From: Streptomyces rhizosphaerihabitans
GTDB lineage: Bacteria; Actinomycetota; Actinomycetes; Streptomycetales; Streptomycetaceae
Length of the DNA: 64,000 nucleotides
Reading direction: 5' to 3'
NCBI RefSeq assembly: GCF_025399795.1
Contig: NZ_JAODTZ010000005.1
Location: 124,001 to 188,000 of the forward strand
Made by a program: the position numbers and the translations under genes. The notes under the pieces were generated by a model. The model did no database searches, was not told where the DNA came from, and saw only the letters and a list, made by a program, of their open reading frames with translations. Below are positions 51,859-60,183 of the stretch, piece after piece (the first letter of the stretch is position 1; every line of letters starts with the position of its first letter).

Positions 51859-52062
51859 GGCCGGCCTTCTTTCGCGTGTGTGGTGCGCGTCGAAGCGTCG
51901 AATTCGTGATGGGTGAACAGAACTCGTACGGGAGCGTCGAGGTCGTACGTGAAATCGGGAGGTCCGCGGCCGAGAAACCCGCCGGGTGCGCAAGAATGCC
52001 GGTCGGCGACAGGTTCCGGCCATCCGCACGGAGCTGGTCAGCCACTAAAGTGGGCTCTAAGC

Positions 52063-52104
52063 GGACAGCTGTCCACTACCAGCGAACCTAGCGGACAGCT
52101 GTCC
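52063..52104. promoter_or_regulatory. Two identical palindromic operators between TetR and the molybdenum hydroxylase operon
   Basis: GGACAGCTGTCC is a perfect 12-bp palindrome present at 52063-52074 and again at 52093-52104. Flanking bases are shared (AGCGGACAGCTGTCC), and the centres are 30 bp apart, about three helical turns. They lie in the divergent intergenic region. Confidence 0.8.
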
Positions 52105-52170
52105 GGTTAGCAAGGGCGGTCCGGCCGTGGCCCCGGCAGGAATCCGGCCGTCGCTCCGGAAGGAGTACGC

Positions 52171-52809
52171 GTGCAGCCCAACAAGGACGCACCGGTGGGC
52201 GCGGGCGAGCCCGCACGTCCGGACGGACCTCTGCGCTCGGACGCGCAGCGCAATCGCGAACGCATCCTGGCCGTGGCCCTGGCGGAGCTGACCCGCTCGG
52301 CGGACACGCCGCTGAGCGCGATCGCGAAGAAGGCGGGGGTCGGACAGGGGACTTTCTACCGCAACTTCCCCCATCGAGAGGCCCTCGTTCTGGAGGTCTA
52401 CCGCTACGAGGTGCAGCAGGTCGCCGACACGGCGCCGCACCTGCTCGCCACCCGCGCGCCGGACCGGGCGCTGCGGGAGTGGATGGACCGTCTCGCGCGC
52501 TACGCCATGGCCAAGGCGGGCCTGGCAGAAGCGCTGCGGACGGCCACCAGCGCACCCCGGGGCACGCTGACGAAACTCGGCCACGGGCCCATGAGTTCGG
52601 CTGTCGCGCTCCTTCTGAAGGCCAACGAGGACGCGGGCACCATCCGGCCGGGGGTGAGCCCCGACGACTTCATGCTCGCCATCGCGGGACTCTGGCAGCT
52701 CGACCCGCACGGGGACTGGCAGGCGCGCGCCCGACGCCTGCTGGACCTGGTGATGGACGGCCTGCGCGTGGGCGCGCCCGGACCGGGCACGCCCGCACAG
52801 GAGGACTGA
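52171..52809 (+). CDS. TetR/AcrR family regulator, divergent from the molybdenum hydroxylase operon
   Basis: The 212-residue protein has the TetR DNA-binding domain RNRERILAVALAELTRSADTPLSAIAKKAGVGQGTFYRNFPHREALVLEVYRYEV, about residues 27-81. GTG 52171 has GGAAGGAG 5 nt upstream. It most likely binds the twin palindromes and represses both itself and the hydroxylase operon until an aldehyde or aromatic ligand appears. Confidence 0.92.
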   Translation: MQPNKDAPVGAGEPARPDGPLRSDAQRNRERILAVALAELTRSADTPLSAIAKKAGVGQGTFYRNFPHREALVLEVYRYEVQQVADTAPHLLATRAPDRALREWMDRLARYAMAKAGLAEALRTATSAPRGTLTKLGHGPMSSAVALLLKANEDAGTIRPGVSPDDFMLAIAGLWQLDPHGDWQARARRLLDLVMDGLRVGAPGPGTPAQED

Positions 52810-52958
52810 GCCCGCGCTCGCGGCGCAGGGCACTGACCGGCTCACCGCCTGCGGGAGCAAGCCGCGGACCGGTCGCCGCCCGGGGGTGCAGGCCGCGGAC
52901 CGGCCGCCGCCCCCGGGGCGGTGGGCGACGGAGCGGCCGGACCGGACCTGGAGGGCGG

Positions 52959-53588
52959 TCAGCGACGGAGCAGCCTGACGTGCGTCGCGGCCGGCGATCC
53001 GACCAGCTCGGCGACCTTGTAGCCGTCGATCCCGTCCCCCAGGTTGTCGAACAGGCGCTCGCCCCGGCCCAGGAGCCGCGGGACGACGGCCAGGTGCAGT
53101 TCGTCGATCAGCCCGGCACGCAGGTACTGCTGGACGGTGGCCGCTCCGCCGCCGATCCGGACGTCCTTGCCCGCCGCCGCCTCGAAGGCACGGGCGAGGA
53201 CCGTCTCGATGGGTTCGTCCGTGAAGTGGAAGGTCGTTCCGCCCTCCATGACCACCGAGGGCCGCAGGTGGTGCGTGTGCACGAACACGTCGTTGTGGTA
53301 GGGAGGGTTGGGGCCCCACCAGCCTGTCCACGACTCGTCCTCCCACGGTCCGCGCTGGGGCCCGAACATATTGCGGCCCATGATGGTGGCGCCGATGTTC
53401 TCCTCGCTGCGCTCCACGTACTCGACGTCGATTCCCCCCTTGCCGTCGGCCAGGTCGCGCATCGCGGCGAACATCCATTCATGCATCCCTTCGAAGCCCT
53501 CGCCGAGCGGGTGTTCGAGACGCTGGTGGGGGCCGGCGGCATATCCGTCCACCGAAACGGTGATGTTGTGTACGCGCAGCTTGGGCAT
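52959..53588 (-). CDS. Dihydrofolate reductase family protein (RibD C-terminal domain-like)
   Basis: The 209-residue protein has the DHFR/RibD-C fold: VHNITVSVDGYAAGP at the N-terminus, IGATIMGRNMFGP, DVRIGGGAATVQQYLRAGLIDELHLAVVPRLLGRGERLF near the C-terminus. Members bind NADPH; most Streptomyces paralogues have no assigned substrate. It is a single-gene unit. Confidence 0.88.
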   Translation of the reverse strand: MPKLRVHNITVSVDGYAAGPHQRLEHPLGEGFEGMHEWMFAAMRDLADGKGGIDVEYVERSEENIGATIMGRNMFGPQRGPWEDESWTGWWGPNPPYHNDVFVHTHHLRPSVVMEGGTTFHFTDEPIETVLARAFEAAAGKDVRIGGGAATVQQYLRAGLIDELHLAVVPRLLGRGERLFDNLGDGIDGYKVAELVGSPAATHVRLLRR

Positions 53589-53801
53589 GACCGTGCTCCA
53601 TGGGTTCGTGGTTTCCCGATCTCACCCGTGCGTCGAACGGGACACACCAGGATCGACAGCTTCTCCCGGAAAATCGCGACATCCCGCGCGACGCGGCCCG
53701 ACGTCCATGTCGGCCGCACAACGCCCGATGCCGGCCTCCCGATGCCGGCATCGGCCGTCCGGCGCGGGCGGTGGGATCCGCGCGGGACGCGGCTCCCACC
53801 G

Positions 53802-54866
53802 TCAGCGAGCCGCCGAAGGAGGCGGCAGGCGCAGTTCCGCGAGGTCCGGCGGGATGGGGGTGTCGGGGCGGAAGAACGGGGCGGGCTCGCCGTCGGCGGC
53901 CGTTGCCGGTGCGTCGGTGAGGCGGAAGCGGTCGCGCAGCCGGCCGTAGAAGTCGGTGGGGTGCAGCCGGATGAGGCGCACCCGCTGCGGAGCCCGGAAG
54001 ACACCGATCCAGTCGCCGGGGTCGAGTACACCGCGCAGCTGGCCGTCGATACTCACGGCTGCCTGGCCCGAGTGGGGCAGCACCCGCAGGGCGACGGGCT
54101 CGTCCGGCGCGGCGACCACGCTGCGGTTGAAGGTCATGTGCGGCGCGATCGGCGTGAAGACGACCGCGTCCATGTGCGGGGAGAGCACGGGACCGCCGGC
54201 GGCGAAACTGTAGGCCGTCGATCCGGTGGGGGTGGCGACGGCGAAGGCGTCCGCCGAGTAGGAGGCCAGCCGCCGTCCGGCGATGTAGACGCCGACACTG
54301 ACCTGGCGGTCCCTGGCCAGTTTCTCCAGGACGACGTCGTTCAGGGCTGTGACGTCCAGGGCCACTCCCCAGCCGTCGCCCTCCGTCGTCTCGGCTCTGA
54401 CCTGCGGCGGCGGCAGGGCGGGACCCCGTCCGTAGTGGAGCAGTGCCTCCATTCCCCCGGGGATCTCCAGGGCGCGGGAGGCCCGCATGGTCAGCGTCAT
54501 GCGCTCCTCGACGGTGGCCTTCCCGTCGTGGACCGCCTGCAGCGCCCGTGTGACGTCGGCTGCCGGCACCTCGGTGAGGAACCCGACCTTGCCTAGGTCG
54601 ACGCCCAGCACGTTCGCGCCGCTCTTGACGGCGATCCGGGCACCGCGCAGGAAGGTGCCGTCGCCGCCGAGCGTGACGACGAGGTCCGGGTTGCCGGCCG
54701 CTGCGGCTTCCGCGCGCCCGCCACGACGCTGCTGGTTCTTGGCCCAGACGTCGATCTCGGTGCACCGGATGCCTCGCGCGTCGCACCAGGCGTGTACGGC
54801 TCGGGCGACATCCCGGGCCGCCGTCCGCCCCTGGTGGACGACCAGGCCTACGCGGTGTACGGACAC
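53802..54866 (-). CDS. nadK: NAD kinase
   Basis: The 354-residue protein has the GGDGT motif in TLGGDGTFLRGAR near residue 70, LGKVGFLTEV, ALNDVVLEK for the conserved N-[ED] step, the TPTGSTAYSFAAGGPVLSP nucleotide-binding block and VSIDGQ near the C-terminus. It phosphorylates NAD+ to NADP+. GTG 54866 is chosen because GGAGG is 5 nt upstream; ATG 54893 would add nine residues. Streptomyces usually have more than one NAD kinase, so this may be a paralogue. Confidence 0.9.
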   Translation of the reverse strand: MSVHRVGLVVHQGRTAARDVARAVHAWCDARGIRCTEIDVWAKNQQRRGGRAEAAAAGNPDLVVTLGGDGTFLRGARIAVKSGANVLGVDLGKVGFLTEVPAADVTRALQAVHDGKATVEERMTLTMRASRALEIPGGMEALLHYGRGPALPPPQVRAETTEGDGWGVALDVTALNDVVLEKLARDRQVSVGVYIAGRRLASYSADAFAVATPTGSTAYSFAAGGPVLSPHMDAVVFTPIAPHMTFNRSVVAAPDEPVALRVLPHSGQAAVSIDGQLRGVLDPGDWIGVFRAPQRVRLIRLHPTDFYGRLRDRFRLTDAPATAADGEPAPFFRPDTPIPPDLAELRLPPPSAAR

Positions 54867-55613
54867 AGCAACCTCCACGTCCCCGTGAGACATGAGCACG
54901 TACCGCAGGCCCGGGGCCTGTGGCGGGCGGGCCGTGGCGGGCCACTTCCGGGCTCGGGCCCGGGACTGGACACGATCCTTCCACGAATGCGACATTCCGG
55001 TACCGGGAGAGGGCCGCCCGGCCGCGTCGGAACCGTCGGGGCCGAGGGGGAAATCCGCCGAGCGGGGCGACGGCCGTCGAGTTCCCGGTCGCCGGTTCCC
55101 GGCGCGTGCCACGTCGCGTTGCCGGCGAGCACATCGACGTATCTCCAGTGCGTTCGCAGTCGTGTTCCCGGTGAGTGCGTCGTCCTGTTCCCGGTGAGTG
55201 CGTCGGCTCCGGCCTCGAGGCCGGGGGCCGGGGTGGTGTCACGTTGGGACTCCAACTCCGCCCATGCGAAGCCGACTTCGCCGTGCACCCCGACCACGGG
55301 GGCGAGTTGTCGCCGCAGCCGGCTCCGGCCACAGCGTCCGCCGGACGGATTCCGGCCGTGTCCGTGCCGCCCGGACATGCCAACATCCTTGCCGTTCACG
55401 CGAGTTCGGGTGCGATGGACAGCCGGGCACCCGGCGCGGGAGCCGTCCCGCCCGCCGAGCGATTTCGGACACTTGGGCATCTCGCCGAACACTGAACGAC
55501 TATCGTCTCGAATTGACGTCTCCTGAGCGACCTATAAGGCTCGGAGATCCCGTCACGGCCGCTTTCATCCGAATTGTGAAATAATCCGATAGCCCCCATG
55601 AAAGGTTTCTTTC
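54867..55613. other. Gene-free stretch of about 750 bp
   Basis: No frame has recognisable family features. A 20-bp direct repeat beginning TGTTCCCGGTGAGTGCG occurs at 55163 and 55186 (period 23). The last 100 bp is AT-richer and should hold the promoter of the methyltransferase gene. Confidence 0.45.
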
Positions 55614-56294
55614 GTGATCAACAGCAATCACGGGACTGATTACGAGAGCATCCGGCTCGACCGCAGAGGCCAGGCCGAAGCCTTCGACGCCATCGGCGAC
55701 CGCTACGACGAGGCCTTTCCACACAAAGAAGGCCAGGTCACCGCAGGCGAGTGGCTGATCGAATCACTCGGCGCGGGATCACGGGTCCTGGATCTCGGCT
55801 GCGGCACGGGGGTGCCGACCTCGCACCAGATGACGGACGCCGGATTCGAGGTCGTGGGGGTCGACCTCTCCGGCGGCATGGTGAAGCTCGCGAGCACCTA
55901 CGTCCCCGACGCGACGTTCCACCAACTGGACCTCGCCGACCTTCGGCCGGGCGGCCCGCGCGACCTCGGCCGGTTCGACGCCGTCGCCGCCTTCTTCTCG
56001 CTGCTGATGCTGCCGCGCGAGGAGATTCCGCTCGCCCTGCTGACCATTCGTCATCTTCTTGTTCCCGGTGGCCTGTTCGTCCTGTCGATGGTCGAGGCCG
56101 ATGTGGACGACTTCTCGATCCCGTTCCTCGGGAACACGATCAGGGTCTCCGGTTACCTGCGGGAGGACCTGCACAAGGTCGTCGAGGAGGCGGGCTTCGA
56201 GATCGTCAAGGAGACGTCGTACACGTACGCCCCCGCGGTGGCCGATGTCCCGCCAGAGGAACAGGTGTTCCTCTGCTGCAGAAGGTGTGACTGA
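55614..56294 (+). CDS. Class I SAM-dependent methyltransferase
   Basis: The 226-residue enzyme has motif I VLDLGCGTGVPTS near residue 60, motif II VVGVDLSGGMVKLA, FDAVAAFFSLLMLP and LLVPGGLFVLSMVEAD. GTG 55614 has GAAAGG 8 nt upstream. It has no cysteine pair or other special domain, and the acceptor is unknown. It precedes the SpoIIE phosphatase gene by 53 bp. Confidence 0.88.
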   Translation: MINSNHGTDYESIRLDRRGQAEAFDAIGDRYDEAFPHKEGQVTAGEWLIESLGAGSRVLDLGCGTGVPTSHQMTDAGFEVVGVDLSGGMVKLASTYVPDATFHQLDLADLRPGGPRDLGRFDAVAAFFSLLMLPREEIPLALLTIRHLLVPGGLFVLSMVEADVDDFSIPFLGNTIRVSGYLREDLHKVVEEAGFEIVKETSYTYAPAVADVPPEEQVFLCCRRCD

Positions 56295-56347
56295 GGAGGC
56301 GGAGTCCGAGCCGCGGACCGCGCCACCCACCGGACGGGACAGAACGC

Positions 56348-58117
56348 GTGACCGAGCACCACACCCCCCACGAGGGCACCGCCCCGCCACAGGGCCGCCC
56401 CTCACCTTCCGCAGTGACGGACGGCCGCGTGCCGCAGACCGACCGCCTCCGGTATCTCGATGTGGCGACGCGGCGGATCGCCCGCGGGATGGATCTGGAC
56501 GAGACGCTCCGGGAACTGCGGCAGGCAGCCGTGCCGGCGTTCGCGGACGCGATATTCATCCACCTCGACGATCCGCTGCCGGTGGGCACGGAGCGGTCGG
56601 CGGCACCCGTGGTGCTCCAACTGCACAGCGCCGACCGGGCGTTGCCGACGCCGCCGCACGGCGACGGGACCCCGCCACCGCCATCGCCCCCGTTCCCCGA
56701 AGTCGCCGAGCGGGTGGAACCTGTCGGCAGCGGACGGCTCGCGGAACTGCTGCGGGACGGACGTCCCGCGTTCGGTGACGCGCCGGGCAACGCGCCCGCC
56801 GTCGCCGAACTGCTCGCGGCGGGGGCGGACCCGCCGGGGACTCTGCCGCCGGGCCACCGCCTGATCATCGCCCCGCTGCACGGCAGCCATCACGTCATGG
56901 GAACGGTCGTCCTGCTCCGGAGCACGGACCGGCCCGTCTTCACCGGCGACGACCTGCTCGTCGCCTCGCAGCTTGCCACGCACACCGCGCTCGGGGTCCA
57001 GAAGGCGGTGATGTACGGCCACGAGGCAGCCGTGGCGGACACCCTCCAGCACACCATGCTCCCGTCGTCGCTGCCCGAACCCACCGGCGTCCGGCTGGCC
57101 AGCCGCTACCTGCCCGCCTCGAAGACCGCCCAGGTCGGCGGCGACTGGTACGACGCGATCCCGCTTCCCGGCAACCGCGTCGCCCTGATCGTCGGCGACG
57201 TCATGGGCCATTCCATGACGTCCGCCGCGATCATGGGCCAGCTGCGCACCATCGTGCAGACCCTCGCCGGTCTCGATCTGCCGCCCAACGAGGTCCTGCA
57301 CCACCTCGACGAGCAGGCCCAGCGGCTGGGCAGCGACCACATCGCGACCTGCCTCTACGCGATCTACGACCCGATCTCGCACCGCCTGCTGATGGCGAAC
57401 GCCGGCCACCCGCCCGCGGTACTGCTCCACGAGGACGGCCGCGCCGAAGTCCTCGGCGTCCCGCCCGGTGCTCCGATCGGCGTCGGCGGCGTCGTCTTCG
57501 AGTCGGTGGAGATGGCCGCGCCCACCGGGGCGACCCTGGTGCTGTACACCGACGGACTCGTCGAGTCCCGCGACACCGACATCGGAAGCGGCGTCGAGGC
57601 GCTGCGGGTCCGTCTCCAGAGCAGCGCCCAGAGGCTCGCCTCGTTGGAGGTGCTCTGCGATCACGTACTGGGCACCCTGAGCCCGGGGACCCGGGACGAC
57701 GACATCGCCCTGCTCACCGCCCGGTTCGAGGGCTTCCCGCCGGACAGCGTCGGGTACTGGTACCTGGCCCCGCACCCCATGACCGCGGGGCAGGCGCGGC
57801 GGCTGACCCGCAGGGCCCTTCGCCGCTGGGGTCTCGAATCCCTGATCGACCCGACGGAACTCATGGTCAGCGAGGTCGTGACGAACGCCGTGCGGTTCGC
57901 CTCGCGACCCCTCTCGCTGCGACTGCTGCGCACCGACGTGCTCCGCTGCGAGGTGACCGACGACTCGCCCCAGGTGCCACGAATGCGCCACGCCGACCTC
58001 GGGGACGAGAGCGGCCGCGGCCTGTTCCTGGTCAATCAACTCGCCCTGCGCTGGGGCGCGACGAGACTGAGCAGCGGCAAGGTCGTCTGGTTCGAGCAGA
58101 AGATCCCGGCGAGGTAG
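56348..58117 (+). CDS. GAF-SpoIIE-HATPase signalling phosphatase
   Basis: The 589-residue protein has an N-terminal GAF-like region (about residues 50-225, ending VASQLATHTALGVQKA), a PP2C-type SpoIIE phosphatase domain (QVGGDWYDAI, LIVGDVMGHSMTSAA, TLVLYTDGLVESRD, DDDIALLTARF; about 240-465) and a C-terminal anti-sigma-type ATPase (VSEVVTNAVRFASRPLSLRLLR and DESGRGLFLVNQLALRWG; about 480-589). It may dephosphorylate an anti-sigma antagonist and also act as an anti-sigma kinase. No PAS domain is evident. Confidence 0.92.
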   Translation: MTEHHTPHEGTAPPQGRPSPSAVTDGRVPQTDRLRYLDVATRRIARGMDLDETLRELRQAAVPAFADAIFIHLDDPLPVGTERSAAPVVLQLHSADRALPTPPHGDGTPPPPSPPFPEVAERVEPVGSGRLAELLRDGRPAFGDAPGNAPAVAELLAAGADPPGTLPPGHRLIIAPLHGSHHVMGTVVLLRSTDRPVFTGDDLLVASQLATHTALGVQKAVMYGHEAAVADTLQHTMLPSSLPEPTGVRLASRYLPASKTAQVGGDWYDAIPLPGNRVALIVGDVMGHSMTSAAIMGQLRTIVQTLAGLDLPPNEVLHHLDEQAQRLGSDHIATCLYAIYDPISHRLLMANAGHPPAVLLHEDGRAEVLGVPPGAPIGVGGVVFESVEMAAPTGATLVLYTDGLVESRDTDIGSGVEALRVRLQSSAQRLASLEVLCDHVLGTLSPGTRDDDIALLTARFEGFPPDSVGYWYLAPHPMTAGQARRLTRRALRRWGLESLIDPTELMVSEVVTNAVRFASRPLSLRLLRTDVLRCEVTDDSPQVPRMRHADLGDESGRGLFLVNQLALRWGATRLSSGKVVWFEQKIPAR

Positions 58118-58223
58118 CAGCCACTCCGCCCGGCGGGGTCCCGTGCCCTCCGGTCACGGCAGGACGGACTTCCGGGGTCACGGGTCACGCGGGTCACACC
58201 GTGACGGGATACGGGTCACGCGG

Positions 58224-58880
58224 TCAGACAACGCCGCGATTCTTGTCGTAGCGCCGAGGCATGCGACGGACGGCGAACCCGCCCACCAGCGCGACCTTCA
58301 CCAGAACGACCGCGAGGAGACCGCCGACGGCCCATCCGGTCCACCGCCAGTTCGACAGGAGAACACCGCCCAGCCCCAGGTGTACGACCAGGACGAGTAC
58401 GACGACGGCCACGAGGCCCATCGCCCTGAAGTGACCGCGGCGTGGCACGGCCTCCCCCGCCGGAGACTGGGCGGCAACTGCGGCGGCGACTGCGAGAGGC
58501 AGCGCGGGCGTCTCCGGGGATTGCCAGTGCACCCGCAGTCCGTCGCGTCGGCCGAACCTCTCGATGTGTCCGGCGACCAGATCCTGAAGCCGCCTCAGAT
58601 CGTCGTCCGCGGCTGCCTCGACATGCAGAGACAGCACTCCGGGCGTGACCCGCAGAGTGATTCGACCCCAGGCGAGGACGACTTTCCCTTCGATGTCGGA
58701 CCACTCGGCCTCCGCCTGCTCCGCGACGGTCCGCATGTCACGTAGCGCCTGCTCATCACCGCCCGCGTGGCCGTGGAGCCGGTGACCGAGGTGGCGGCCC
58801 TTGTTGGAGAAGTGCCGGCAGAGCTGGACGAGGTAGCGGCTCGGCCGGTCCGTCACGACGAGGGCTTCAGCGGTTGGCAT
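58224..58880 (-). CDS. DUF2218 domain protein with C-terminal membrane helices
   Basis: The 218-residue protein has a DUF2218 domain (residues 1-95: DRPSRYLVQLCRHFSNKGRH and EGKVVLAWGRITLRVTPGVL) and two or more C-terminal membrane segments (GLVAVVVLVLVVHLGLGGVLL and GWAVGGLLAVVLVKVALVGG). Most DUF2218 proteins lack membrane helices, so this is a fused form. ATG 58880 is chosen by homology. It is divergent from a TetR gene whose operator sits in its promoter. Confidence 0.85.
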   Translation of the reverse strand: MPTAEALVVTDRPSRYLVQLCRHFSNKGRHLGHRLHGHAGGDEQALRDMRTVAEQAEAEWSDIEGKVVLAWGRITLRVTPGVLSLHVEAAADDDLRRLQDLVAGHIERFGRRDGLRVHWQSPETPALPLAVAAAVAAQSPAGEAVPRRGHFRAMGLVAVVVLVLVVHLGLGGVLLSNWRWTGWAVGGLLAVVLVKVALVGGFAVRRMPRRYDKNRGVV

Positions 58881-59045
58881 GGGGTTCCTTTGTGCGGCCT
58901 GGTGACGTACAGCTCCTCCGGCCCACGCAGGACGGGACCGGGGGAGGGAGCGGAGCAAGGGAGCAGAGCAAGGGGAAGCAGGGCGGGTCTGGCCCTGTCG
59001 CGCTCTCCCGTCCGTCCTGACCGTCCGGGTTCCCGGACGCCTTCA

Positions 59046-59074
59046 GTTTTATCGAGACACATTGTCTCTGTCAA
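59046..59074 (-). promoter_or_regulatory. DUF2218 promoter with a TetR operator filling its spacer
   Basis: On the minus strand a consensus TTGACA (59074-59069) and TAAAAC (59051-59046) are 17 nt apart. The 15-bp palindrome GAGACA-CAT-TGTCTC (59054-59068) fills the spacer almost exactly. Binding of the divergent TetR protein would block RNA polymerase. Confidence 0.75.
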
Positions 59075-59114
59075 TGCAAAGTGTCACGACAGCGCCGGAC
59101 CGTACACTGAAGCC

Positions 59115-59798
59115 GTGCCCAAGCTCTGGAACGAGACGATCGACGCACACCGCGCCGCCGTACGGAATGCAGTCCTGGAAACCACCGCGACGCTGGTCGC
59201 CGAGAACGGACTGACGTCGGTGACGATGTCGCGGATCGCCAAGGACTCCGGGATCGGCCGCGCCACGCTGTACAAGTACTTCCCGGACGTCGACTCGATC
59301 CTTCTCGCCTGGCACGAGCGGCAGATCGGCCACCACCTCGACCACTTGGCCGAGGTCCGGGACCGGGCCGAGGGTGCCGGCGAGCGTCTCGAAGCAGTGC
59401 TGCGAGCCTTCGCCCTCATCTCCCGCGCATCACGCAGGCACCACGACGGCGACCTCGCGGCGTTCCTGCATCGCGACAGCCAGGTCGCCGAGGCGCAGCA
59501 GAGGCTCCACGGCATGATCGAGGAACTCCTGACCGAGGGCGCGCAGGCCGGAGTCATCCGCGGCGACATCGCGCCCGGTGAACTCGCGAGCTACTGCCTG
59601 CACGCCCTGACCGCCGCCGGCGACCTGCCGTCCGAGGCCGCGGTGCACCGCCTCGTCGCGGTCACCCTGGCCGGCATGCGTCCCAGCGCCACCGACACGG
59701 CGGAAGCTCCCCATCACACCGACGGCGGCACCACCCATCCGCCGCATCACCACGGCCCCGAAGGGCACCGCCGCTCCACCCATGGTCCGCTCGGCTGA
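59115..59798 (+). CDS. TetR family regulator, divergent from the DUF2218 gene
   Basis: The 227-residue protein has the TetR helix-turn-helix HRAAVRNAVLETTATLVAENGLTSVTMSRIAKDSGIGRATLYKYFPDVDSILLAWHERQI, about residues 12-70. The C-terminal 30 residues are His-rich (HHTDGGTTHPPHHHGPEG) and could bind a metal. TACACT (59103-59108) is 6 nt before the GTG at 59115, so the mRNA may be leaderless. It is a likely repressor of the DUF2218 gene and itself. Confidence 0.9.
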   Translation: MPKLWNETIDAHRAAVRNAVLETTATLVAENGLTSVTMSRIAKDSGIGRATLYKYFPDVDSILLAWHERQIGHHLDHLAEVRDRAEGAGERLEAVLRAFALISRASRRHHDGDLAAFLHRDSQVAEAQQRLHGMIEELLTEGAQAGVIRGDIAPGELASYCLHALTAAGDLPSEAAVHRLVAVTLAGMRPSATDTAEAPHHTDGGTTHPPHHHGPEGHRRSTHGPLG

Positions 59799-60183
59799 TT
59801 CTTGATCGACGGTTCCGGGGCACACATACCCATGCAGGGTATGGTGGCGGTCCTAGCTCGCAGGAAGTGCGGACGCCCCTGATGACGGTACGAAAGTTGC
59901 CCTGGGCCCGGTTCGGTGGCGCCGCCCGCTGGGGTCGCTGTCTGATCGTCACACCATGCCGCCTGGCCGCCTCACCGCTCCGCCATGAACTCCCCGACCC
60001 GACCGTCAGAACGATGTCGACGGCTCCGCCTCACATCATGTCGGAATCCGTCTGCCGACCTGCCGTTCCTCTCTCGACCGCGCACATAGGCCGCGCACCA
60101 CGGCTTCCGGCGTCCCGCGACGCCGCCCAGCCGTGTGTGGACCGTCCCTGAACGCCTGTCGCGCATCGAGAAGAGGACTTTTC
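59799..60183. other. Upstream region of the multicopper oxidase gene
   Basis: No convincing gene is found. A 94-codon frame (59867-60151) has no family features. The CsoR-like palindrome near its left end is described separately. Confidence 0.5.
59825..59843. promoter_or_regulatory. CsoR-like copper operator upstream of the multicopper oxidase gene
   Basis: CATACCC (59825-59831) and GGGTATG (59837-59843) are perfect 7-bp arms around ATGCA. This ATACCC-N5-GGGTAT pattern is that of the Cu(I)-responsive CsoR operator of Streptomyces. A TATGGT -10-like box overlaps its right arm and points to the oxidase, about 340 bp away. Confidence 0.55.

Noticed and set aside
54848..55492. 214-codon minus-strand ORF upstream of the NAD kinase
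   Set aside because: Gly/Arg/Pro-rich translation without motifs; partly antisense to promoter and repeat sequence.
59867..60151. 94-codon ORF between the CsoR-like site and the multicopper oxidase
   Set aside because: No family features, poor ribosome-binding site and atypical composition; kept only as part of the upstream region.
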